A stretch of DNA of 64,000 bases from an uncultured Bacteroides sp. (GTDB taxonomy: Bacteria; Bacteroidota; Bacteroidia; Bacteroidales; Bacteroidaceae). Of this stretch, positions 27,299 to 36,213 are shown in pieces. Within the stretch, counting starts at the first letter, position 1, and every line of letters begins with the position of its first letter. Position numbers and translations under genes: made by a program. Under the pieces are notes generated by a model, which saw only the letters and a list, made by a program, of their open reading frames with translations, had not been told where the DNA came from and made no database searches. The stretch spans positions 62,001 through 126,000 of the forward strand of contig CANSEY010000002.1 in assembly GCA_947646015.1 (NCBI GenBank), read 5' to 3'.

Positions 27299-28393
27299 AT
27301 GATGGAAAAAAACAAACGAGTCTTGTTGGGAATGAGTGGCGGTACAGACAGTTCTGTGGCTGCTATGTTATTGCTTGAAGCCGGTTATGAAGTAACAGGG
27401 GTTACTTTTCGTTTTTATGAGTTCAACGGTTCTACTGAATATTTGGAGGATGCCCGTGCGTTAGCTGCTCGTTTGGGTATCGGTCATATTACGTATGACG
27501 CTCGCAAAGTTTTTCAAGAACAGATTATAGATTACTTCATTGATGAATATATGTCCGGTCATACTCCGGTACCCTGTACTCTTTGCAATAATCAGTTGAA
27601 ATGGCCCTTGTTGGCAAAAATCGCCGATGAAATGGGCATTTTTTATTTGGCTACGGGACATTACGTGAGAAAACAGTGGGTAGATGGGAATTATTATATT
27701 GCACCTGCTGAGGATGTGGATAAGGATCAGTCCTTTTTCCTGTGGGGGTTAAGGCAAGAGATTCTGCAACGTATGTTACTCCCGATGGGTGGAATGACTA
27801 AGTCTGAAGCACGTGCTTATGCCGCCGGGAGGGGATTTGAAAAGGTATCGAAAAAGAAAGATAGTATCGGTGTTTGTTTTTGTCCGCTCGATTATCGTAG
27901 CTTTCTGAAGAAATGTCTTTGTGATGAGTCCGGAGATAAGAACCGTAACATATACAGAAAAGTAGAGAGAGGACGATTCCTCGATGAAAGCGGCAATTTT
28001 ATAGCTTGGCACGAGGGATATCCTTTTTATACGATTGGCCAACGTAGAGGATTGGGCATTCAGTTGAATCGTGCTGTTTTCGTAAAAGAAATCCATCCGG
28101 AAACGAATGAAGTGGTATTGGCATCCTTGAAATCACTTGAGAAATCAGAAATGTGGCTGAAAGATTGGAACATAGTGGATGAATCTCGTCTGTTGGGCTG
28201 TGATGATGTCATAGTGAAAATACGGTATCGGAAACAAGAAAACCATTGTTCGGTTACAATCACTCCTGAAGGGTTGCTACACATACGATTGCACGAACCT
28301 TTATCTGCTATTGCAGAAGGACAAGCTGCCGCTTTTTACAAAGACGGTTTGTTGTTGGGAGGAGGGATCATAACGATGAGCGATCAACGATGA
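27299..28393 (+). CDS. mnmA: tRNA-specific 2-thiouridylase (MnmA-type)
   Basis: This 364-residue protein carries out sulfur transfer to U34 of Lys, Glu and Gln tRNAs. The ATP-PPase P-loop is SGGTDSSV at 13-20 (usually SGGVDSSV). The first catalytic-cysteine region is PCTLCN with Cys93 and Cys96. The second is [12 protein letters not shown] with Cys193 and Cys195, where family members usually have [17 protein letters not shown] and a C-terminal beta-barrel complete the protein. Bacteroides often encode two MnmA paralogues; this looks like the more divergent one. The last codons (MSDQR) fall inside an intergenic-type inverted repeat that extends past the stop. Confidence 0.88.
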   Translation: MMEKNKRVLLGMSGGTDSSVAAMLLLEAGYEVTGVTFRFYEFNGSTEYLEDARALAARLGIGHITYDARKVFQEQIIDYFIDEYMSGHTPVPCTLCNNQLKWPLLAKIADEMGIFYLATGHYVRKQWVDGNYYIAPAEDVDKDQSFFLWGLRQEILQRMLLPMGGMTKSEARAYAAGRGFEKVSKKKDSIGVCFCPLDYRSFLKKCLCDESGDKNRNIYRKVERGRFLDESGNFIAWHEGYPFYTIGQRRGLGIQLNRAVFVKEIHPETNEVVLASLKSLEKSEMWLKDWNIVDESRLLGCDDVIVKIRYRKQENHCSVTITPEGLLHIRLHEPLSAIAEGQAAAFYKDGLLLGGGIITMSDQR

Positions 28394-28431
28394 GTGGGCT
28401 GCGCTATTTACATTATATTCATCGTTGATCG
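28381..28431. repeat. Perfect 13-bp inverted repeat overlapping the mnmA stop
   Basis: CGATCAACGATGA (28381-28393) pairs perfectly with TCATCGTTGATCG (28419-28431). The left arm encodes the end of mnmA, including its stop. Further ATCGTTC-like phrases continue to about 28452. The hairpin separates two convergent genes and may act as a terminator, though T-runs are absent. Confidence 0.75.
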
Positions 28432-28452
28432 TTCAAAACCACCGGTCGTTCA

Positions 28453-29964
28453 TCACCGTTCATTCAAAGCAATCATTTCTTCAATATAATCTCTTGTATT
28501 GCTTAGTCTTGGAACTTTATGCTGACCGCCTAATTTTCCTTTCTTCGCAAGCCAGTCATGAAAGAGGCCCTTGCGTGCTACAATTACCTCTAATGGCTGG
28601 AGAGCAATATCTTTCCATCGTTTTGCTTCATAATCCGAATTGACCTCTTTCAGGGTAGCATCCAGTATCATTGCGAATTTCTCGATGGAATCGGGCATTT
28701 TGGCAAATTCAATAAGCCATTGATGACGGCATTTGGCATTTGCATCCATAAATACGGGAGCAGCAGAATATTCGCTGACCTGAGCTCCTGTTTCGGCGCA
28801 GGCTTTGGCAAGTCCTTTCTCGGCATTATCTACGATTAGCTCTTCGCCGAATGCGTTGATGAAGTGCTTGGTACGTCCGGTAATGACGAATTTATACGGA
28901 TTCTTTCGGGTGAATTTTACTGTATCCCCAATCATATAGCGCCATAATCCACAAGAGGTGGAAATCACCATTGCATAGTTTTTATTTAATTCTACTTCTT
29001 CCAGGCAATAAGTACGGGGATTTTCTTTTTCTACATCCTCCAAAGGAATAAACTCGTAGAAAACACCATAGTCGATCATCAATAGCATAGACGGGTCGGA
29101 AAGGTCATTCTGTGTGCCGAAATAGCCTTCCGATGCATTATAAGTTTCGACATAATGCATTTTAGAAGAATGAATGACTTGTCTGTATTGTTCGCGGTAG
29201 GGGGTAAAAGCCACACCGCCGTGGAAAAATACTTCCAGATTGGGCCATACCTCTTCTAAGGTTTGTTTGCCTGTTTTCTCAAGGATACGTTTGATGAGTA
29301 CCAGCATCCAGGAAGGAACACCGGAAAGGTTGGTCACATCCACCGGTATGGTACTGTTGGCGATAGCTTCAATCTTAGCCTCCCATTCGTCCATTAACGC
29401 GATTTGTTTGCTTGGCACGCGTATCAGGTTGATCAGTGGACTGACATTTTGAATCAATATGGCCGAAAGGTCGCCCACCAGGCTGTGGTTGGAGTTGAGG
29501 TTCGGGCTGTGGCTACCTCCCAGAATTAATCCTTTACCGGAAAAGAAACGACTTTCGGGGTTCATGCGAAAGTAGATTGCAGCTGCATCTTTTCCGCCCC
29601 GGTAATGAATATCCTCCAAGGCTTCCTTGCTGACCGGGAGGAATTTACTCTTATCGTTTGTTGTACCCGAAGATTTGGCAAACCAGCGTATCTCCGAAGG
29701 CCACAACAAGTTTTGTTCGCCCGCGCGGAGACGCTCTACATAAGGTTTAACTTCTTCGTAGGTTTGTATGGGGAGGCGATTTTTAAAGTCTTCGTAATTG
29801 CGGATAGATTTATAATCGTACTTCTTTCCCCATTCGGTATTTTCTGCTTGTTTCACCAGACGAGTCAATACCCGGTGTTGTATTTCTCCGGCTTGTGTAT
29901 CGTAAAGATCTATTGCTTTTAAACGGGAATCAAAAACTTTGCTTATAATCTTTGTAATATTCAT
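28453..29964 (-). CDS. GH3 auxin-responsive-promoter-family protein
   Basis: This 503-residue protein belongs to the GH3 family, acyl-adenylating enzymes which in plants conjugate amino acids to hormones. Family motifs include KSSGTTNDKSKFLP (phosphate binding, about 95-108), YNASEGYFGTQ (about 276-286) and YMIGDTVKFT (about 350). Bacteroidetes carry a single, full-length GH3 gene of this kind; its physiological substrate is unknown. The gene is monocistronic and divergent from pfkA, with a clear -7 box. Confidence 0.88.
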   Translation of the reverse strand: MNITKIISKVFDSRLKAIDLYDTQAGEIQHRVLTRLVKQAENTEWGKKYDYKSIRNYEDFKNRLPIQTYEEVKPYVERLRAGEQNLLWPSEIRWFAKSSGTTNDKSKFLPVSKEALEDIHYRGGKDAAAIYFRMNPESRFFSGKGLILGGSHSPNLNSNHSLVGDLSAILIQNVSPLINLIRVPSKQIALMDEWEAKIEAIANSTIPVDVTNLSGVPSWMLVLIKRILEKTGKQTLEEVWPNLEVFFHGGVAFTPYREQYRQVIHSSKMHYVETYNASEGYFGTQNDLSDPSMLLMIDYGVFYEFIPLEDVEKENPRTYCLEEVELNKNYAMVISTSCGLWRYMIGDTVKFTRKNPYKFVITGRTKHFINAFGEELIVDNAEKGLAKACAETGAQVSEYSAAPVFMDANAKCRHQWLIEFAKMPDSIEKFAMILDATLKEVNSDYEAKRWKDIALQPLEVIVARKGLFHDWLAKKGKLGGQHKVPRLSNTRDYIEEMIALNER

Positions 29965-29993
29965 TGCTCTTTAACATATAATGTTTAGTCGTG

Positions 29994-30001
29994 CAAAAAT
30001 A
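29994..30001 (-). promoter_or_regulatory. -7 box TATTTTTG of the GH3 gene
   Basis: This is an exact TAnnTTTG match on the minus strand, 29 bp before the ATG at 29964. A near match TATCTTTA on the plus strand may serve pfkA. Confidence 0.55.
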
Positions 30002-30133
30002 GCCTTAATTATCTTTTTTTTCTATCTTTACGACGGAAATAATAGTTAAAAGTGAGGATATGTCATGCTTTTGTATGTAATAGAGTAGCTTTTTTCTTTT
30101 AAATACGTAATATTCAATAAAAAAAGAGCAGCA

Positions 30134-31144
30134 ATGAAGATCGGAATTCTTACATCAGGCGGCGATTGCCCCGGTATAAACGCTACAATTCGTGGGGTAT
30201 GCAAAACAGCTATTAATCATTACGGGATGGAAGTTGTAGGGATTCACAGTGGTTTTCAGGGACTGTTGACGAAAGAAGTAGAATCGTTTACTGAAAAATC
30301 TTTGTCCGGATTGTTGAATTTAGGCGGTACCATGCTGGGAACTTCGCGGGAGAAACCGTTTCGTAAGCAAGGCATTATCTCGGATGTAGATAAACCTGCG
30401 TTAATACAACGTAATATTGCAGAATTGGGTCTTGATTGTGTAGTGTGTATCGGGGGGAATGGTACACAGAAAACCGCTGCAAAGTTTGCTGCGATGGGAA
30501 TCAATATTGTTTCTGTGCCCAAAACGATCGATAACGATATCTGGGGTACCGATATCTCTTTCGGATTCGACTCGGCAGTGAGTATTGCTACGGATGCTAT
30601 TGACCGGCTTCATTCCACGGCGAGTTCGCACAAAAGGGTGATGGTGATCGAGGTGATGGGACATAAAGCCGGTTGGATTGCTTTATATTCGGGCATGGCA
30701 GGTGGAGGCGATGTTATTCTGGTACCGGAGATACCTTACAATATTAAAAATATAGGAGATACGATTTTAAATCGCTTGAAGAAAGGAAAACCCTATTCGA
30801 TTGTAGTGGTTGCCGAGGGCATCCAGACCGATGGACGTAAACGTGCTGCCGAATATATTGCTCAGGAGATTGAATATGAAACGGGTATTGAGACACGTGA
30901 AACTGTATTAGGTTATATTCAGCGTGGTGGGTCGCCTACACCTTTCGACCGTAACTTGTCTACCCGTATGGGAGGACATGCAACAGAACTGATCGCTAAT
31001 GGACAGTTCGGTCGTATGATTGCTTTGAAAGGGGATGAGATATCTTCTGTTGCATTAGAGGAGGTAGCCGGAAAGTTGAAGTTGGTGACCGAGGAACACG
31101 ATCTTGTGGTGCAGGGACGCCGGATGGGAATCTGCTTTGGATAA
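30134..31144 (+). CDS. pfkA: 6-phosphofructokinase
   Basis: This 336-residue enzyme phosphorylates fructose 6-phosphate in glycolysis. Conserved motifs are GGDCPGINATIRG (9-21), IGGNGTQKTA (106-115), PKTIDNDIWGTD (129-140, catalytic Asp133) and EVMGHKAGWIA. By alignment with the E. coli enzyme, Gly110 matches Gly104 (ATP-type) while Lys130 matches Gly124 (Lys is typical of PPi-type enzymes), and Asn109 replaces the usual Asp. It therefore falls in a mixed group, and ATP use is likely but not certain. The C terminus is convergent with rnc, with 18 bp between the stops. Confidence 0.92.
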   Translation: MKIGILTSGGDCPGINATIRGVCKTAINHYGMEVVGIHSGFQGLLTKEVESFTEKSLSGLLNLGGTMLGTSREKPFRKQGIISDVDKPALIQRNIAELGLDCVVCIGGNGTQKTAAKFAAMGINIVSVPKTIDNDIWGTDISFGFDSAVSIATDAIDRLHSTASSHKRVMVIEVMGHKAGWIALYSGMAGGGDVILVPEIPYNIKNIGDTILNRLKKGKPYSIVVVAEGIQTDGRKRAAEYIAQEIEYETGIETRETVLGYIQRGGSPTPFDRNLSTRMGGHATELIANGQFGRMIALKGDEISSVALEEVAGKLKLVTEEHDLVVQGRRMGICFG

Positions 31145-31162
31145 ACAGTGTCTGTATTTGGA

Positions 31163-32035
31163 TTACACACTGATCTCTTCGGTTGATATAATTTCGTCGA
31201 TCTGTTGATTTTCTGCGGTCAGAGACGTTTCTGATTCGGGAGTCGTATCTTCTGCAGGTACATTATTCTGTGTTTTGGCTTCTTGTACACTTGCCATAAA
31301 CTCAGGATCTCCTTTAATCTTTTTGAGGGTCATCTGTGCTGCATTCTGTTGGGATTCTTTTTTAGAGTATCCTGTTCCTGATCCACCGAGTATGCCTTCG
31401 ATTCGCACTTCTGTCTGGAATACAGGATTATTTTCTTTGTCGAGGGACTGCTCAATCAATTCGAAAGAAACTTCCATCTTGTTTTTTTGACTCCATTCAA
31501 TCAATTTTGACTTGAAGTTGACCTCCTTACGTGAAAGTTTATCCAAATCGATATAAGGTTCGATGATTCTTCTTTCCATGAACTGTTTGCAGCATTCATA
31601 TCCGCGGTCAAGATAAATTGCACCGATGAAGGCCTCAAATGCATTGCCATACATGTAGCTGTTGTGGGAGGAAGAGCGTGTCGAATATTTGATGAGTTTA
31701 TCCAAGCCTATTTCGACAGCCAGTTTGTTCAAAGTCTCACGTTGAACGATTTTAGAACGTGTATTGGTCAGGAATCCTTCCCTTTTACCTTCGAAGTGTT
31801 GATAGACAATATCTCCTACGATGGCGTCAAGGATGGCGTCACCGAGGAATTCCAGGCGTTCATTGTTCAACGGACGTCCTTTTTCCGAACGTACTGCCGT
31901 TGATTTATGCAGTAGAGCCTGCTCGTACAGCCTGATGTTGCGGGGATAGAACCCGAGTATACGGTAAAAACAAGAATAAGACTCTCTATCCTTGCGGAAC
32001 AGGAGTCTTATCTTATCTATTTTATTACGTAACAC
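31163..32035 (-). CDS. rnc: Ribonuclease III
   Basis: This 290-residue endonuclease cleaves double-stranded RNA in rRNA and mRNA processing. The signature motif is ERLEFLGDAILD (59-70) with the catalytic acidic residues. A second acidic motif lies in YGNAFEAFIGAIYLDRGY. The double-stranded RNA-binding domain follows (about 172-245, ending GYSKKESQQNAAQMTLKK). The C terminus has an extra low-complexity Glu/Thr-rich tail of about 40 residues. It is the last gene of the acpP-fabF-rnc operon, 4 nt after fabF. Confidence 0.95.
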   Translation of the reverse strand: MLRNKIDKIRLLFRKDRESYSCFYRILGFYPRNIRLYEQALLHKSTAVRSEKGRPLNNERLEFLGDAILDAIVGDIVYQHFEGKREGFLTNTRSKIVQRETLNKLAVEIGLDKLIKYSTRSSSHNSYMYGNAFEAFIGAIYLDRGYECCKQFMERRIIEPYIDLDKLSRKEVNFKSKLIEWSQKNKMEVSFELIEQSLDKENNPVFQTEVRIEGILGGSGTGYSKKESQQNAAQMTLKKIKGDPEFMASVQEAKTQNNVPAEDTTPESETSLTAENQQIDEIISTEEISV

Positions 32036-32039
32036 GACT

Positions 32040-33302
32040 TTATTCAGCGTATTTCTTGAAGATTACACAAGCATTGTGACCGCCGAATCCGAATGTATTC
32101 GAAAGGGCAACATTAATTTCGCGTTTCTGTGCTTTGTTGAACGTGAAATTAAGATTATAGTCAATGTTCTCGTCATTGTCACCTTCGGCATGATTGATAG
32201 TCGGAGGAACGATGCCGTTCTTAATAGCCAGAATACTTGCAATTGATTCTACCGCACCGGCAGCGCCCAACAAGTGACCTGTCATTGATTTGGTTGAACT
32301 GATATTCAACTCAAAAGCATGTTCACCAAATACTTCTTTGATTGCTTTGGCTTCCGATATATCTCCGACCGGAGTAGATGTTCCATGAACATTGATGTAA
32401 TCCACTTCTTCAGGACTCATCTCTGCGTCTTCCAGGGCATTCTTCATCACCAATTTTGCACCGAGTCCTTCCGGATGAGATGCTGTCAGGTGGTGAGCAT
32501 CAGCAGACATACCTACGCCGGCAACTTCTGCATAGATTTTTGCGCCACGGGCTTTTGCATGTTCCAGTTCTTCAAGAATCAAACATCCACCACCTTCACC
32601 CATTACAAAGCCGTCACGGCTTGCACTGAACGGACGAGATGCAGATTGTGGTTCGTCGTTACGAGTTGACAATGCATGCATAGCATTGAAACCTCCTACA
32701 CCGGCAGCTGCGATAGCGGCTTCCGAACCACCGGATACAATCACGTTTGCCTTACCCAGACGGATCAGGTTGAATGCATCGGCGATGGCGTTAGTAGAAG
32801 TTGCACATGCAGAACAAGTTGCGTAGTTCGGGCCGTGGAAGCCATACATAATAGAAATCTGTCCGGCAGCAATATCTGAAATCATCTTAGGGATGAAGAA
32901 CGGATTGTACTTAGGACCGTTTTCTTTGTGAAGGGCGTAATTACTCGTTTCCTCCTCAAATGTACGTATACCACCGATACCGGCACCAAAAATAACGCCG
33001 ATTCTGTTTAAATCCTCATTTTCGATATCAAGACCCGAGTCTGCAACTGCTTCTTTGGCAACGGCAACGGCATACTGTGTGTACAGGTCCATTTTACGAG
33101 CCTCTTTGCGGTCGATATATTGAGTTGCATCGAAGCCTTTAACTTCACATGCAAATTGAGTCTTGAATTGCGATGCATCGAAATGAGTAATAGGTCCTGC
33201 TCCACTAACCCCGTTCACGAGGTTCTCCCAGAATTCCGGGACATTATTGCCAACAGGAGTAATGGCGCCCAGACCTGTTACTACAACTCTCTTTAATTCC
33301 AT
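32040..33302 (-). CDS. fabF: 3-oxoacyl-ACP synthase II
   Basis: This 420-residue condensing enzyme elongates acyl-ACP in fatty-acid synthesis. The Cys-His-His triad is visible: Cys166 in TCSACATSTNAI, His306 in NVHGTSTPVGD and His343 in SMTGHLLGAAGAVE. The fold's two halves and the GGHNACVIFKKY end are standard. It lies between acpP and rnc with small gaps (15 nt and 4 nt), the conserved order for this operon. Confidence 0.96.
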   Translation of the reverse strand: MELKRVVVTGLGAITPVGNNVPEFWENLVNGVSGAGPITHFDASQFKTQFACEVKGFDATQYIDRKEARKMDLYTQYAVAVAKEAVADSGLDIENEDLNRIGVIFGAGIGGIRTFEEETSNYALHKENGPKYNPFFIPKMISDIAAGQISIMYGFHGPNYATCSACATSTNAIADAFNLIRLGKANVIVSGGSEAAIAAAGVGGFNAMHALSTRNDEPQSASRPFSASRDGFVMGEGGGCLILEELEHAKARGAKIYAEVAGVGMSADAHHLTASHPEGLGAKLVMKNALEDAEMSPEEVDYINVHGTSTPVGDISEAKAIKEVFGEHAFELNISSTKSMTGHLLGAAGAVESIASILAIKNGIVPPTINHAEGDNDENIDYNLNFTFNKAQKREINVALSNTFGFGGHNACVIFKKYAE

Positions 33303-33317
33303 ACTGATGAAATCGAA

Positions 33318-33554
33318 TTACTTAGCGTGTTCTTCGATGTAAGCTACAGCATCCTGTACTGTGCCAATCTTTTCAGCTTGGTCATCAGGGATAGAGATAC
33401 CGAATTCTTTTTCGAATTCCATGATAAGTTCTACAGTGTCAAGAGAATCAGCTCCCAGGTCGTTAGTGAAGCTTGCTGTTTCTGTAACTTCTGATTCTTC
33501 TACGCCCAATTTATCGACGATAATCGCTTTCACTCTTGATGCAATTTCAGACAT
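33318..33554 (-). CDS. acpP: Acyl carrier protein
   Basis: This 78-residue acidic protein carries growing acyl chains on a phosphopantetheine arm. The attachment site is Ser37 in [15 protein letters not shown]. The length and charge fit type II ACPs. It is the first gene of the operon with fabF and rnc. It is divergent from purN across a 149-bp gap; a near-match to the -7 box (TTCCTTTG) is present there but I do not call it. Confidence 0.97.
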   Translation of the reverse strand: MSEIASRVKAIIVDKLGVEESEVTETASFTNDLGADSLDTVELIMEFEKEFGISIPDDQAEKIGTVQDAVAYIEEHAK

Positions 33555-33703
33555 AACTTTAAGTTTTTAATTAATAATTAGTTTTATTTCTTTAAATTTG
33601 CGGTGCAAAGGAATAAATATTTATCGTCCTGCGCAAATTTTTGATTAAATAAATGCAATCTTTTGCACATTTTTCACTGTTTTGTGCACTAAAAGGTCTG
33701 ATT

Positions 33704-34276
33704 ATGGGAAAAAATATCGCTATTTTTGCTTCCGGCTCCGGTACAAATGCTGAAAACATTATCCGGTATTTCGAAAAAAATGCTTCTGTTAGAGTGAGAT
33801 TGGTTCTTTCTAACAGGAAAGATGCATATGTTTTGGAGCGTGCATGTCGTTTAGGAGTGCCTTATAGGGCTTTTCCGAAGTCTGATTGGGAAGCTGCGGA
33901 GTCCATCTTGGATTTGCTGCGTAAATATCAGATAGACTTTATTGTGCTGGCCGGTTTTCTGTTACGTATTCCGGATGCACTTTTGCATGCTTATCCTGAT
34001 AAAATTATAAATATTCACCCTGCACTTTTACCTAAATTTGGCGGAAAAGGGATGTATGGTGACCGGGTACATGAGGCGGTGGTAATGGCAGGTGAGTCCG
34101 AAAGTGGGATTACTATACATTATATAGATGAGCATTACGATGAGGGAAGTACTGTTTTTCAGGCAAAATGCCCGGTACTTCCCGGAGATACCCCTGCGGA
34201 TGTGGCTAAAAAAGTTCATGCATTGGAATATGAATGGTTCCCCAAGATCATAGAGCGCGTTGTAAACAGCTTATAA
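33704..34276 (+). CDS. purN: Phosphoribosylglycinamide formyltransferase
   Basis: This roughly 190-residue enzyme transfers a formyl group from 10-formyl-THF to GAR in purine synthesis. It shows the N-terminal IAIFASGSGTNAE loop, the catalytic NIHPALLPKFGGKGMYG region and the GITIHYIDEHYDEG segment, which ends the active site. I start at 33704 because the family begins right before IAIFASGSG; the in-frame ATG at 33653 would add 17 extra residues. Confidence 0.93.
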   Translation: MGKNIAIFASGSGTNAENIIRYFEKNASVRVRLVLSNRKDAYVLERACRLGVPYRAFPKSDWEAAESILDLLRKYQIDFIVLAGFLLRIPDALLHAYPDKIINIHPALLPKFGGKGMYGDRVHEAVVMAGESESGITIHYIDEHYDEGSTVFQAKCPVLPGDTPADVAKKVHALEYEWFPKIIERVVNSL

Positions 34277-34313
34277 GATGATCGGGGACATTCTCCACAG
34301 ATTATATCCATGA

Positions 34314-35360
34314 TTATTTAGTTATTACGATCCGATACGCACCTTCCTCTCTTCTTAAAGGATAGTCTCCCCGAAGTTGTTCGAAGAGCCCCGGGTGAGA
34401 TTTCAGGGCATCACTGTCTCTGCGAGGATCGTAAATCATAAGGGATGCCTCTTCATAAGTTGCAGTAGAAATCAGTTTATTCTTCGGTTCCGGAGGAGTA
34501 ATCCGATAGTCGGTTTCTATCCGGAAGAACCGGCATAAGGCTTCGAGTGACATTCGGGTTGCATTTGCTTTCCCGTCCGCTGAATATCCGGCGATGTGGG
34601 GAGTGCCTATAATTACTTTCTCCAGCAGTTCAAGGTCGATATCCGGTTCATGTTCCCATACGTCAATGACAGCATCAGACAGAATGCCGGACCGGAGAGC
34701 TTCAAGCAGTGCTTCTGTTTCGATGACTTCACCGCGTGAAGTGTTCATGATTACCGCTCCTTTTTTCAGTGAATGGAAGAAATGCTTGTCCGCCAAATGA
34801 TACGTTTTATATTTCCCCTCCTTATATAAAGGTACATGGAAAGTGATAATATCGCATTTTTCGGCTATACTTTTTAAAGAAGCGAACATTGTACTTTCTT
34901 CTCTCTCTTCTCTCGGAAGGTCATTCAGCATCACTTGTATTCCTAATTTTCGGGCTACATCAGCTACTTTGCTTCCTACATTTCCCACACCTACAATACC
35001 GATGGTCATTTGATTCAATTTCATGCCACGGGTTTGCTGTAAGATAAATAGTGCGGATTGGATATACTGTGCTACGGAAGCCGAATTACATCCCGGAGCA
35101 TTAGTCCATGTGATGCCGGCTTCACGGCAATAAGCCGTATCGATGTGGTCGAATCCGATCGTGGCAGTTGCGATGAACTTTACTTTGCTTCCGGCAAGCA
35201 GTGAACGATCACAACGGGTGCGTGTACGGATGATTAACGCATCGGCATCTTGCACTAGTTCAGGCGTAAAATCTTTTCCGGGGGCGTATATTACTTCGTC
35301 CGCTATTTGTTCGATAGCTTCTCTGATGTAAGGTATTTTGTTATCTACAATTACTTTCAT
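34314..35360 (-). CDS. pdxB: Erythronate-4-phosphate dehydrogenase
   Basis: This 348-residue D-2-hydroxyacid dehydrogenase acts in pyridoxal 5'-phosphate synthesis. It has the NAD-binding motif GIVGVGNVGSKVADVARK, the segment IMNTSRGEVIETEALLEAL and the C-terminal PdxB-type tail (about 280-348). The catalytic His is in IIGTPHIAGYS. The protein is close to the E. coli length. It has its own -7 box and is divergent from the glycosyltransferase cluster. Confidence 0.93.
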   Translation of the reverse strand: MKVIVDNKIPYIREAIEQIADEVIYAPGKDFTPELVQDADALIIRTRTRCDRSLLAGSKVKFIATATIGFDHIDTAYCREAGITWTNAPGCNSASVAQYIQSALFILQQTRGMKLNQMTIGIVGVGNVGSKVADVARKLGIQVMLNDLPREEREESTMFASLKSIAEKCDIITFHVPLYKEGKYKTYHLADKHFFHSLKKGAVIMNTSRGEVIETEALLEALRSGILSDAVIDVWEHEPDIDLELLEKVIIGTPHIAGYSADGKANATRMSLEALCRFFRIETDYRITPPEPKNKLISTATYEEASLMIYDPRRDSDALKSHPGLFEQLRGDYPLRREEGAYRIVITK

Positions 35361-35381
35361 GATTGGTTAGGGGTTTGCATG

Positions 35382-35389
35382 CAAAGGTA
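35382..35389 (-). promoter_or_regulatory. -7 box TACCTTTG of pdxB
   Basis: This is an exact TAnnTTTG match on the minus strand, 21 bp before the ATG at 35360. Confidence 0.6.
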
Positions 35390-35433
35390 GGAAATAAAAA
35401 GCAGGAAAGATTGGCTATATGGAAAATATTGCA

Positions 35434-35441
35434 TAGATTTG
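35434..35441 (+). promoter_or_regulatory. -7 box TAGATTTG of the glycosyltransferase gene at 35493
   Basis: This is an exact TAnnTTTG match 51 bp before ATG 35493. The longer reading frame starts with a TTG inside this box, which rules that start out. Confidence 0.55.
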
Positions 35442-35492
35442 CCCGGTAATGCGCATTACGATAAGTTTGAACTTAGACAATTTATATTCATA

Positions 35493-36209
35493 ATGAAGTG
35501 TATCCACATTATTACTCCGGTAAAAGATTCTATCGAGTTGACGTTGCAAACGGCTGAAGCTATTTTAAAATCAGATTTCACCGTTCCTTTTCATTACACT
35601 ATTTACAATGACTTCAGCACCGATGAAAATACGAAACAATTGAAGGAGGCATCCCTTAAGATGGGATTTGAATTGGTCAATCTGTCCGAGATCACTTCTC
35701 ATCCTTCTCCCAATTATTTGCTGGTGCTCCAGATGGCACAAGAGAAGGCCATTGCCGCCGAAGCGGGATTGTTGATCGTGGAATCTGACGTGATTGTGAA
35801 GAAACATACTTTACAGTCTCTTTTTGATGGTGCGCAGGCTCGCAAAGATTGCGGTATAGCTGCCGCGGTGACAGTAGATGAACATGAGGCGATCAATTAT
35901 CCCTATTTATATGCAAAAGGCAAAGAGAATCAAGTCTTCCCGGAGAAGAAGCATCTTAGCTTCTGCTGCTCTTTGCTGACGACTGACTTTTTACGTGCTT
36001 TTGATTTCCATTCTCTGAACCCGGAGAAAAACTGGTTTGATGTGACCATTTCTCATCAGGCTCTTGAAAAGGGTTTTGTTAACTATCTGTTTACTACCTT
36101 GACTGTTTGGCACCGTCCGCATAGTAGCCGTCCGTGGAAACAGTTGAAATATACTAATCCGCTTAAATATTACTGGTTGAAATTTACTAAAGGATTAGAT
36201 AAAATTTGA
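35493..36209 (+). CDS. Glycosyltransferase family 2 protein
   Basis: This 238-residue protein has a GT-A fold opening (IHIITPVKDSIELTLQ), a nucleotide-binding segment IYNDFSTDENTKQL and a DxD-like site in LLIVESDVIV. The later part KNWFDVTISHQALEKGF is typical of short GT2 enzymes. It acts at the cytoplasmic membrane face on sugar transfer to a lipid-linked acceptor. It forms a two-gene operon with the kinase-like gene 4 nt downstream. Substrate and product are not known. Confidence 0.8.
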   Translation: MKCIHIITPVKDSIELTLQTAEAILKSDFTVPFHYTIYNDFSTDENTKQLKEASLKMGFELVNLSEITSHPSPNYLLVLQMAQEKAIAAEAGLLIVESDVIVKKHTLQSLFDGAQARKDCGIAAAVTVDEHEAINYPYLYAKGKENQVFPEKKHLSFCCSLLTTDFLRAFDFHSLNPEKNWFDVTISHQALEKGFVNYLFTTLTVWHRPHSSRPWKQLKYTNPLKYYWLKFTKGLDKI

Positions 36210-36213
36210 TGGT

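Noticed and set aside
33570-33703. A -7 box for acpP (TTCCTTTG)
   Set aside because: It misses the conserved A of TAnnTTTG, so I did not list it as a promoter.
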